A stretch of 41,809 bases of DNA from an uncultured Bacteroidales bacterium (lineage in GTDB: Bacteria > Bacteroidota > Bacteroidia > Bacteroidales > Paludibacteraceae): assembly GCA_902784425.1 (NCBI GenBank), contig CACZUS010000015.1, positions 1 to 41,809 on the forward strand, written 5' to 3'. The notes beneath the pieces were generated by a model, which did no database searches, had not been told where the DNA came from, and saw only the letters and a program-made list of their open reading frames with translations. Position numbers and translations under genes: made by a program. Shown here piece by piece: positions 33,301-41,065 of the stretch (positions within the stretch are counted from its first letter, which is position 1; the number at the start of each line of letters is the position of its first letter).

Positions 33301-34508
33301 CATCGCTTACTTTTGTTTGGAACACAGGAGAGACAACCCCATATTTGGAAGTATATCCAACAGAGTCGACCACCTATACCGTTGTTGCCACAAACAATAA
33401 TGGATGTTCTGCCACGGCATCCAAAGCGTTGATAGTCAATCAAACCGATCAAGTAGATTTATATGACACCATTTGTTACGGAGAACGATATGTCAGTGAA
33501 TATTTTGATGTTGCAGAGAGTGGAGTCTATACACATGAGGTGAAAAATGGTCAATGCAACCAGACCATACGCTTACACCTGACAGTTGCAAAAGAGCAGA
33601 AACACACCCATCTAGAGGATCAGATTTGTCAGGGAGCCACCTATCATAAAAATGGATTCAGTATTACAGCACATGTTCCAGGTTTGATACGAGATACGTT
33701 ATACCTAAGTAACCAACTGGGATGTGACAGTTTGGTGGTGCTCGATTTGAATGTGAATCCGATGAAGAAGGATACGATATATGAGCACGTATGTCAGAAT
33801 GAATCCTATTTTGACAAAGGATTTACAGTGGCGGCCTATCAGACAGTTGGAATGCATTATTACGAGCAGAGAACGACCGATGCATCAGGATGTGATTTGT
33901 TGCTCACCTTGGCATTGCAGGTGGATTCGGTATATCTGCGAGCCATGGTGGATTCTATTTGTCAGAATGAAACCTACACGAAGTATGGGTTTGAAATCAA
34001 AGCAGATAAGGTAGGGTATAACAACCATTATCTGACATTGAAAACGATAGCAGGATGTGATAGTACCATCGCATTGAATCTAAATGTGTTTGAAACCAAT
34101 GAGACAAATTATAAAGATACCGTAACCATTGGGCAACCTTACGTGAATCGAGATTTTAACTTGCCAGTTCAAAATACGATCGGATGGCATACGTATGAAA
34201 AGCATTTAACCAATGCCAAAGGATGTGACAGTCTGATTATTTTGGATTTGTATGTACGAAGTGACGAGGAGACGGTGAAGGTACCGACATCATTCACTCC
34301 GCGTGATCAGAATGGTGAGAATGATCACTTTATGAAAGGCTATGAGATTTATGTGTATGATCGATATGGCTTGTTGGTCTGCCATTCGATGGATGGTTGG
34401 GATGGTAAATATCGAGGAGCACTAGCCGATGCAGGTGTGTATATATTTACGATGATATATAAAAGTGGAAAAGAGATTCATGGAACGGTAGAGATTCTCA
34501 AGGAATAA
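30387..34508 (+). CDS. Giant T9SS-secreted repeat protein with CHU_C (type B) C-terminal domain
   Basis: This is an exported surface protein of about 1373 residues. The ATG at 30387 gives a signal peptide (MEKRKIIITLLLVLSSLL ... SYA); the frame is open 27 bp further upstream. After an N-terminal beta-rich domain come about eight Cys-containing repeats of 55-65 residues of the form D-x-I-C-Q-G/N-x-x-Y ... G-C-D-S-x3-L-x-L-x-V: two near 31270-31610, one near 31860-32030, and five near 33450-34260. Between them are two related DUF1566-like domains (about 32180-32730 and 32740-33280), each with a WSxDFxxGWxLPxxGxL core. The last 80 residues (VPTSFTPRDQNGENDHF ... GTVEILKE) are the gliding-motility-associated sorting domain recognised by T9SS. 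Confidence 0.9.
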   Translation: MEKRKIIITLLLVLSSLLNTYESYAYSVQNGCPDFQDIHASYVEGFTGVFDNPFDSVGIVEDRHTLNTERVPDPNTGDKLMTIPNGELKSIRLGNNKIGGEAEAIAYHFIVDPDNSLLFVNFAVVLEDPGHDFIFQPRFVVRVTDKEGKLVSDCAEYDVSAAAGLSGFQDYFGGLTAVRWRDWTKVGLDLTPFSNQEVQVQFITYDCALLGHFGYAYFTAHCAPNKLEIKECSGNSFSVSAPEGFASYRWDNGDTTCSTTRQMVMGDMNIYCEITSVTGCSFTQSAFITSANDMTETYFKDTICQGEPYNKHNYQLPPQHNVGTTLYSNMIFNPDQCSESAETTLELTILQQFYEIDAAICQGEDYKEYGFSIMQPPVGVLFDTLRFPHDDSRRCDSVVCLRLVISETLHLSNDIVGDPSPCTGVASTYFIDSDNNSTNYSWTLPENAVVLNGEKSPQIVLYFTDDRPGTIILKGENGCGTGAVPFDVSPRMSYHQFIQDTACTGQTYDKYDFHLGKLTNSGYFTHTKNLKSQRGCDSTVVLALTVFDNPKVTIEEEENKAVLCASDRVMLKAIGESGSYIMHNCDSIAISVGDIYCEGGSFVRKNRYSQDKKAKGVVFYVDPTYGYALVADLTDIYRDEYIKWGGIGYDIPNLENFTKVRNVMNDQDGYGNTAIIRNTGGASEYPVAWSVDFENGWYLPAIGELRLLYSNLHEVNQSIEMVGGVPMPSNHDVLENTFNYFSSSELSDYYFCVVTNTGEIMGMNKGYIRGCVRQIRSVKLSNVTVPKYTIGDLVKNEYGEQGIVFKLDADGRSGWMVALDEGYNYYIWDNRLVDIAALANHIDSSYYGDELAAHEDWNGYENTKIMRENQSRVDTLAAWSFDFDKGWFLPSAGQLDEIYALLPVLDSAFMKWNALPFYYDTYWTSSEYDSVYAWAYDMAFGNPDLYSKDAHLSVRPVSRFTYCEPYAELLDSSLTFVWNTGETTPYLEVYPTESTTYTVVATNNNGCSATASKALIVNQTDQVDLYDTICYGERYVSEYFDVAESGVYTHEVKNGQCNQTIRLHLTVAKEQKHTHLEDQICQGATYHKNGFSITAHVPGLIRDTLYLSNQLGCDSLVVLDLNVNPMKKDTIYEHVCQNESYFDKGFTVAAYQTVGMHYYEQRTTDASGCDLLLTLALQVDSVYLRAMVDSICQNETYTKYGFEIKADKVGYNNHYLTLKTIAGCDSTIALNLNVFETNETNYKDTVTIGQPYVNRDFNLPVQNTIGWHTYEKHLTNAKGCDSLIILDLYVRSDEETVKVPTSFTPRDQNGENDHFMKGYEIYVYDRYGLLVCHSMDGWDGKYRGALADAGVYIFTMIYKSGKEIHGTVEILKE

Positions 34509-34603
34509 ACAGATTCTAGTTATGAAAAAAATTTTTGTTTGCCATATACATATATTTTATCACAACAAATGATGTTCTTTAAGAGGAAAAAAACAGAATA
34601 AAA

Positions 34604-34635
34604 TTTGTAAACATTCTAATAACACATTAATTTTG
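34604..34635 (+). promoter_or_regulatory. Promoter of the second cargo gene / surface operon
   Basis: TTTG (34604-34607), 20 nt, TAATTTTG (34628-34635), leaving a leader of about 80 nt before the ATG at 34723. This suggests that the operon from 34723 on is transcribed separately from the giant protein gene. Confidence 0.6.
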
Positions 34636-34722
34636 TAACGGATTAATATAATTAGTTGTTATCGTACATTCATATTGTTTTATGTTATATGTTTTTATTA
34701 GTAGCTGGAGAATGGGAATATT

Positions 34723-37596
34723 ATGTATAATAGGATAGCCAAAATATTATATTTTATCATACTATGTTTGCTTTGTGTATCAAATTTAGGTGCACAAGAG
34801 ACCATTTTATGTGATACCACGAGGAGTGTGTATTATGTGAAAAAAAATGGTAAAGGAGATGGTTCATCCTGGAGAAATGCAATGAGTGGGGATATGTTTG
34901 CCTATGTCCTTCCGAGGGTAAAGGCCAACACTACTTTTCATATAGCAGCGGGAGTATATAAACCGATTTATAATATAAATGGGGAAAAAACAGACATTAC
35001 AACTGATAGGGTATTTTATACAGAAAAACCTGTCAAATTGATAGGAGGGTATTCTAACAACACACGTTATGAAGGAGAATTACCAGATCCGTATTCTTAT
35101 TTTACTATTTTTAGCGGTGATCATGAGAATAATGATTCAAATGATTATTCTGATCATGAAAAAAGATCAGATAACTCAATGAAAGTACTATGGATCAATC
35201 AAAAAGAAGCAGGTGATAGTGAAGTGTATGGAATTGATTTTACTGGAGGAAACGACGATGCAGAAAAATATCTTGATAACATTTTGTGCAGTGTTACCTC
35301 TCCAGGAGATTTGAATTTAAGGAACAATGTAACTATTCATGAATGTTATTTTGAATCCTCGGCATGTGCGTTATGTTCCAATGTAACCAACACTTATATT
35401 TCGGATTGTTATTTCGACAATCTTAGAAGAATATTCATGTCTTTCAAAAGCAATTTGAAGCTGACAGCATGCTCATTTAGTGATGTGAATAATGTCTCTT
35501 TTTACTCAGATAAGGGAAAAACAGCCACATGTACTAATTCTGTTTTTTATAATGTAAGTGCTATTGATTTAGATTCAGAAGAGTTGGATAATGTATTGGA
35601 GTTTTATCACAATACAGTTATTAATTGTCCTGATTTTGACTTATTTGCAACCCATAGAAATGTAATATCCTTAATAGGTAACATTTTTATTAATACGGAT
35701 TATTTTTTCTTGGATAAAGTAAAAACGGAATATAATGCATTTTGTCCGATTTCGTATAAAAACTACTCTCAGGGAGTTTCTGACACAGATAAAAAAATCG
35801 AAAATTTCACGTCTATACTAAATTATAATAGTGTGATAGGCGAATATGTTCTCAATTATGATTATGGCGGATTTGCAGAAATGGTCAATGTTGTAGACGA
35901 AGAAGCAAAAGATGATATTCTAGTACCGAGATCTGCAACGCAAGTTTTGTATGATCAGAGATGGAAAGAAAGAGGAACCCAAACATGTGCAGGAGCATAT
36001 GAATATGGATGTGATGTTGATACTTACATAGTTAGATCGATAGACATCATACAGTATCAAGAAAAAGGTAAAAAAACGAACGATCATATGTTTGAAAAGG
36101 TCGGATTCTTTTACTATGACACACTTGTGGACTTGGATAATTGCAAGAGAATTACTAGGTATCCTGTTTTAGTGACACCCGTATTGAGTTTGTCTGAATA
36201 TTATGTTCGTGAAAAGGCAAAAGGGAAGGGAACAGGTACTTCGTGGAATGATGCTATGGATGCGGATATGTTTGCTTATGTTTTGGCAAACTTTACAAGT
36301 GACAGTTGTACATTCCATTTAGCTGAAGGAGTTTACAAACCTGTATATAATGAAGCTAATAATATAGACGATAATTTTTCGAGCAGGACCTTCCTTGTTT
36401 CAAAACCTATAAAAATTATTGGAGGATATTCAAACGCAAATCAACCTGTTTATAATCCAAAGTTGTATTCTACAATTTTTTCAGGTGATATCCTTAGTAA
36501 TGATGATGAGGACGAATCAGCTTCTTTTAAAGACAATGTCACATCTCTTTGGAACATCAAATTGGACATTTCAGGAACTACTCTTTTCAAAGGAGTAACG
36601 TTTGCTGGCGCACAAAATGAAGAAAACACTGATTACCATTTATTTAATTATGAATCAATGGAAGAGAATTCTCTGACATTTGAGCAATGTAGGTTTACTC
36701 AAGGAGGATGTGCATTGCAAGTTCATAATGCCAATATGGAGATTAAGAATTCTGTTTTTGATCATTTGAATGTTCCATTTATATATTGTTATCCTATTGT
36801 CAATGTCTCTTCCTCTTCATTTTATGAAACAGATAAGCTCAGTCTGCTATCTAGTGAAGATGCCAAAGAATGGAATTTTACGAATTGCACATTCATGATT
36901 GATAATCTGATTTCTGTGGAAGCAAAAGAGAATACAGATTGCAACTTTAGAAATAACACTATCTTTTGTAATGACTTTTTGATTGATGTGGATGAATCAT
37001 CTCAATTGGATTTAATGGGAAACATTTTTGGAAAACAGGTTCATTCTAAAAATACGGTTCCTTCAAGTTCATTCCACTCCGAATACAATGTTCACCTTTT
37101 GCCATTGGAAAGAAGTGTGTCGAACCTATTATCACAAACAGATTTGTTCGTGGCTAAAAGTGAATATAAAAATTTCATCAGTGAAGAACTGCAATATGTG
37201 GGTAACTCGTTTACACCTATTTTGCCTTTGATTTGTGATTCAACATCAGAAGGTGAATCTTTGCGTTACAAACAAGGTGCTAATCCGTTGTTACGAGATC
37301 AAATTGGAACATCTCGTCCAAAGTATACTTGTAGAGGTGCACATGAATACACCGCATCTAAGAAAGATATTCCAACTCTTTTTACACCTTATTCAGTCAA
37401 TGGGAAAAACGATGTTTTCATGAAAGGGTGCGAAGTCTATATATATGACCTTTATGGTATGCTGATATGCCACCACAAAGATGGTTGGAATGGATACGAT
37501 AATAATAACAAACAGGTGGCTCCTGGCATATACATTTATGTTGTGGATATTCCTAAAGAAGGAATTAGAAAAGGAACGATTGAAGTTTTTAAGTAA
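34723..37596 (+). CDS. T9SS-secreted parallel beta-helix protein, two tandem units, CHU_C domain
   Basis: This 957-residue exported protein has a signal peptide (RIAKILYFIILCLLCVSNLGAQ) and two tandem homologous units. Each starts with a YYVxxxxKGxGxSWxxAM motif and continues through FHxAxGVYKPxYN, a PxKxIGGYSN strand and FSGD, then short repeating strands with many Asn and Cys, typical of a right-handed beta-helix (pectin-lyase-like) passenger. The second unit starts near 36190. The C-terminal 75 residues (PTLFTPYSVNGKNDVFMKG ... KGTIEVFK) are a CHU_C sorting domain. It ends 10 bp before the PD40 gene. Ligand or enzymatic activity is unknown. Confidence 0.88.
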   Translation: MYNRIAKILYFIILCLLCVSNLGAQETILCDTTRSVYYVKKNGKGDGSSWRNAMSGDMFAYVLPRVKANTTFHIAAGVYKPIYNINGEKTDITTDRVFYTEKPVKLIGGYSNNTRYEGELPDPYSYFTIFSGDHENNDSNDYSDHEKRSDNSMKVLWINQKEAGDSEVYGIDFTGGNDDAEKYLDNILCSVTSPGDLNLRNNVTIHECYFESSACALCSNVTNTYISDCYFDNLRRIFMSFKSNLKLTACSFSDVNNVSFYSDKGKTATCTNSVFYNVSAIDLDSEELDNVLEFYHNTVINCPDFDLFATHRNVISLIGNIFINTDYFFLDKVKTEYNAFCPISYKNYSQGVSDTDKKIENFTSILNYNSVIGEYVLNYDYGGFAEMVNVVDEEAKDDILVPRSATQVLYDQRWKERGTQTCAGAYEYGCDVDTYIVRSIDIIQYQEKGKKTNDHMFEKVGFFYYDTLVDLDNCKRITRYPVLVTPVLSLSEYYVREKAKGKGTGTSWNDAMDADMFAYVLANFTSDSCTFHLAEGVYKPVYNEANNIDDNFSSRTFLVSKPIKIIGGYSNANQPVYNPKLYSTIFSGDILSNDDEDESASFKDNVTSLWNIKLDISGTTLFKGVTFAGAQNEENTDYHLFNYESMEENSLTFEQCRFTQGGCALQVHNANMEIKNSVFDHLNVPFIYCYPIVNVSSSSFYETDKLSLLSSEDAKEWNFTNCTFMIDNLISVEAKENTDCNFRNNTIFCNDFLIDVDESSQLDLMGNIFGKQVHSKNTVPSSSFHSEYNVHLLPLERSVSNLLSQTDLFVAKSEYKNFISEELQYVGNSFTPILPLICDSTSEGESLRYKQGANPLLRDQIGTSRPKYTCRGAHEYTASKKDIPTLFTPYSVNGKNDVFMKGCEVYIYDLYGMLICHHKDGWNGYDNNNKQVAPGIYIYVVDIPKEGIRKGTIEVFK

Positions 37597-37606
37597 TTAA
37601 AATATA

Positions 37607-38476
37607 ATGAAAAAGATTTTTTTGTCAATATTGATTTTAGGAGCTTATGGAATAAGCGCTTATGAGAGTAGATTCTTGACGGACTATACAATGGAACGTT
37701 CATCAGTCAATACAAACGAAAAGGTAGAGAACCTCTCCGTGATAAATGATCAATTGGTCTTTACAAGAGGAGGAAAAATATATACAACATTTTTTAATGT
37801 TAACAATGATGTTAGAATGGGCGAGGAGCGTTCAGATTTGAATGCTTTGCATATAAGCGGACAATTCTCGGAATACAACGGTGTCTTATATTATTCTTCC
37901 AACGGATTGTTATGCTCATCGGTAATGAAAAACGGCTTATGGGTGTCTGAAGGTGAACTCAAAATCGATGGATATGGTAGCCAAAGAGAAAAAGGCAAGG
38001 GTTCCTCTTTGTTCTATGGACGATGGGCATATGAAACAAAAGGAAAGACAAAAGAACCTATGTTCAATCCTTTCATCGCTAACAAAGGTAAACGTCTCTA
38101 TTTCACCTCTTCTATGGAAGGTGGAAAGGGTGGCAAAGATATTTGGTACATTGAACGTAATGCAGATGGAAAAACTTGGTCGGCTCCAGTTAATGAAGAG
38201 TCTGTCAATACAAATAAAGACGAAGATTATCCAGTTTTGATGTCTGATAATACATTGTATTACTCTTCCAACCAAGATGCTAAATTGAAGGGATATAATA
38301 TTTATAAAAAGAATCTGTCAGATAAAAAACCTGCAGTGATGTTGGAAAATATGTACAATAGCAATGGTAATGATATCAACTTCGTAGTGGTTGGTGGTAT
38401 ACCTTACTATTTGTCAGATAAAAATGGCATTCAAAACATCTATTTTGCAAAGTTGAAAGAGATTGACAACGACTAA
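37607..38476 (+). CDS. Exported PD40 beta-propeller protein
   Basis: This 289-residue protein has a signal peptide (MKKIFLSILILGAYGISAY) and repeated PD40/WD40-like blades: RLYFTSSMEGGKGGKDIWY, TLYYSSNQDAKLKGYNIY and PYYLSDKNGIQNIYFA are the clearest, each with the Y-F/Y-x-S-x-x-x-G-x-x-D/N-I-Y pattern. PD40 propellers occur in T9SS-associated proteins such as PorE/SprE-like partners, but the TPR and OmpA domains of those are missing here. It sits between a cargo gene and porP with very short gaps, so it probably acts with them at the outer membrane. Confidence 0.8.
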   Translation: MKKIFLSILILGAYGISAYESRFLTDYTMERSSVNTNEKVENLSVINDQLVFTRGGKIYTTFFNVNNDVRMGEERSDLNALHISGQFSEYNGVLYYSSNGLLCSSVMKNGLWVSEGELKIDGYGSQREKGKGSSLFYGRWAYETKGKTKEPMFNPFIANKGKRLYFTSSMEGGKGGKDIWYIERNADGKTWSAPVNEESVNTNKDEDYPVLMSDNTLYYSSNQDAKLKGYNIYKKNLSDKKPAVMLENMYNSNGNDINFVVVGGIPYYLSDKNGIQNIYFAKLKEIDND

Positions 38477-38514
38477 CCAAATAAATTGATTGAACCCTCC
38501 ATAAAACAGAGAAG

Positions 38515-39426
38515 ATGAAATATAGTAAAAAGATATTGGGTGCAGTGTGCTGCTTGTTGGGTGTCTCCATGACACTCAGTGCGCAACAAGACATGCTACT
38601 GACACAAGAGTACTTTTCCAGAGTCAACAGAAACCCTGCAGCAACGGGAAATTCAAATGACATAGACATCTTCTTGCATGGACGTATCCAATGGGTGGGA
38701 GTGGACAACGGTCCGAAAACATTCGTACTGAATGCTACAGACTACGAGGATAAAATCCGCTCAGGATTCGGTCTCTCTTACACATTCGATGCCATGGGTG
38801 TGAAACATCACAACTCCAATGTGAAGGTCTCCTACAACTATCAGTTCAACCTAAACAAGAACAATATCCTTGCCTTGGGATTGGGCGCTGGAGTTAATGT
38901 ACTAAGTTATAACAACTTGGCAAACATCCTCGACGATGATAGTGAGAGATCTGATTTGTCTTATCTGAATGATACGGGACGAGTACTCAGTCCAGATTTC
39001 AGTTTCGGATTGGATTTGAACAACCCTCATTTCAACTTCGGAGCTTCAATCGACCACATATTGGCAGGAGAGGAATCAAACACACGTCAGAGAAGAACAT
39101 TGTACGCATACGTATCAGTGCCATTCGTGTTGGGCGAGAAATTGGATATGATACCAAGTTTAACCTACATGCATCAGAAATATACCAATGTGGCAGACCT
39201 CACGCTCTTGTTCTTCTTGCAGAGAAGTTACTGGGCAGGCGTGACCTGGAGACCCGACGTGCGAGATAAGATGAAACAACACATTATGGCATTCACGTTA
39301 GGCTTTGACATCAAGAAATTCAGATTCGGTTATTCATACGATTTGGGAATAGGTGCGGATAGTCAACTACCAGCCAATACCCATGAGGTGATGCTTTCAT
39401 ACGGAATTGGGAAAAACAAAGAATAG
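38515..39426 (+). CDS. porP: PorP/SprF-family type IX secretion outer membrane protein, copy 1
   Basis: This 303-residue protein has a signal peptide (KILGAVCCLLGVSMTLSAQ) and then the family opening QQDMLLTQEYFSRVNRNPAATG, in parts D-x-x-x-T-Q-E-Y and N-P-A-A-T-G. Alternating beta strands follow, ending AFTLGFDIKKFRFGYSYD and EVMLSYGIG. PorP/SprF proteins sit in the outer membrane and handle type B cargo for attachment or export. The gene lies between two cargo genes in a tight array. A copy at 41066 is almost identical. The family is secure; the symbol is used in the broad family sense. Confidence 0.9.
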   Translation: MKYSKKILGAVCCLLGVSMTLSAQQDMLLTQEYFSRVNRNPAATGNSNDIDIFLHGRIQWVGVDNGPKTFVLNATDYEDKIRSGFGLSYTFDAMGVKHHNSNVKVSYNYQFNLNKNNILALGLGAGVNVLSYNNLANILDDDSERSDLSYLNDTGRVLSPDFSFGLDLNNPHFNFGASIDHILAGEESNTRQRRTLYAYVSVPFVLGEKLDMIPSLTYMHQKYTNVADLTLLFFLQRSYWAGVTWRPDVRDKMKQHIMAFTLGFDIKKFRFGYSYDLGIGADSQLPANTHEVMLSYGIGKNKE

Positions 39427-39458
39427 TAAAAGTATTAAGGAATAACGGCAAAATCAAT

Positions 39459-41024
39459 ATGGGAAAGAAAATCTTAGAAATTATATTGTTTTTCATTGTT
39501 TGCAGCAATGTTTTTGCTGATGAATTCTCAAGAAGTGAATATTATGTAAAGGAGGATGGTTCTGGAACAAAGGATGGTACATCATGGGCGAATGCCATGC
39601 CTTCCAGCACTTTTGCAAAAGCACTCTCGACCATGTCTACTTTAAAATCAGGCGTAACTTTCCATTTGGCGGCTGGCACCTATTATCCTATGTATGATCC
39701 ATTCCCTGAAGAGCATGTAAATTATAGCGATGAAGAAAAAGAATGCTTTAAGGTTTATTATGTTCAAACACCAATCAATATCATTGGTGGCTATTCGAAA
39801 AATCCAAAGGATGGTGAAAAACCGAATCCATCAATTAATGAAACAATCATATCTGGAGATGTGAAAGATGATGATGTCGAAGGAGATCGAAGCACAAATA
39901 TTAATGATGACTTATTCAATTTGTTTAATATTGATTTAAAAGAAAAAGATCAATGTTCATTTTTTGGACTGACACTAAAAAGAACACGAGGTAGAAAAGC
40001 TGCAGATGATGGAGTCTTTAGAATAGGGGGGTATTCTGGTTATAAGGAAACAGGATCTGTTTTGAAATTGGATAGATGTATAATGTTGTATGTATCAAAA
40101 ACAACGTCAGGTACAAAAATTGATGGTGATGACGAATTGATAGCAACTAATTGTACTTTTGAAAGGTCATATTGCCAATTTTATAATAAAAAATCTCAAT
40201 TTAATTCATGTACGTTTATTGGCGATTATCCACCTCTTGTAGCTGGAATTTTAATTATTAAAAACTGTACTTTTTATGACTGTTGCTTTACGATAGGTAT
40301 TAATAAAAAAACGATATTCCACAACAACACAATAGTAAACAATGTTGAAAATGGATATGTAATAATTACTAGTTATTCCAGCTTTTCTAATGATGAAGAT
40401 GAAACAGATCCTGAAATATCCTTAATTGGTAATATCTTTGATTGTAAATTAAACTGTTATATTGATGATAATTGTGTGATGAAATCCAGATATAACTTGT
40501 ATAGAGAGGTGGATGAAAACATGTCGAAAAGAATATCATTTGACTATGATTACATACCCACTTATATAGAAGAAATATTTGAGAAGAATTGGGAAGACAA
40601 ACCCATATTAAAAGATAACGGTGGTTATACCAAAACCATTAAACTTATAAGTGATCAATTGCCCGAAGCAGACGATTGTCGTTCCATTCGTTTCGATAAA
40701 AAAGTGACAAACTTGGCTACTGACCAAAGAGGTGTGACTCGTCTCGATAATACTTGTATGGGTTCTTATGAGAAAAATTATACGGAAATAACCATTCCAA
40801 CAGCCTTCACACCTTTTGATTCGAACAATAAAAATGATGTGTTCATGCAAGGTTATGAGGTCTATATTTATGATGTATATGGCCTGTTGGTAACTCATAC
40901 TACGAATGGTTGGAATGGCAAGGTGAACGGAGAAATGGCAAATGCCGGAATCTATATATATGCCGTTAAATTGCAATCCGGTGAGATACGAAAAGGTTCC
41001 ATTGAGTTGCTAATGCCTAGATAA
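39459..41024 (+). CDS. T9SS-secreted parallel beta-helix protein, single unit, CHU_C domain
   Basis: This 521-residue exported protein is a paralogue of the 957-residue protein but has a single beta-helix unit. It has a signal peptide (KKILEIILFFIVCSNVFA), then YYVKEDGSGTKDGTSWANAM, FHLAAGTYYPMYD, INIIGGYSKNP and ISGDV, the same landmarks as each unit of the larger protein. The C-terminal domain (IPTAFTPFDSNNKNDVFMQG ... RKGSIELL) is CHU_C, sending it through T9SS. It lies 32 bp after porP copy 1 and 41 bp before copy 2. The function is unknown; adhesion or polysaccharide binding is a guess. Confidence 0.88.
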   Translation: MGKKILEIILFFIVCSNVFADEFSRSEYYVKEDGSGTKDGTSWANAMPSSTFAKALSTMSTLKSGVTFHLAAGTYYPMYDPFPEEHVNYSDEEKECFKVYYVQTPINIIGGYSKNPKDGEKPNPSINETIISGDVKDDDVEGDRSTNINDDLFNLFNIDLKEKDQCSFFGLTLKRTRGRKAADDGVFRIGGYSGYKETGSVLKLDRCIMLYVSKTTSGTKIDGDDELIATNCTFERSYCQFYNKKSQFNSCTFIGDYPPLVAGILIIKNCTFYDCCFTIGINKKTIFHNNTIVNNVENGYVIITSYSSFSNDEDETDPEISLIGNIFDCKLNCYIDDNCVMKSRYNLYREVDENMSKRISFDYDYIPTYIEEIFEKNWEDKPILKDNGGYTKTIKLISDQLPEADDCRSIRFDKKVTNLATDQRGVTRLDNTCMGSYEKNYTEITIPTAFTPFDSNNKNDVFMQGYEVYIYDVYGLLVTHTTNGWNGKVNGEMANAGIYIYAVKLQSGEIRKGSIELLMPR

Positions 41025-41065
41025 TATGATTATAAACAAATGAAGATAAGATAAATACAGAGGAG

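Noticed and set aside
38376-38708. Minus-strand frame found again at 41017-41259
   Set aside because: The similarity only reflects that both are antisense to the duplicated porP genes.
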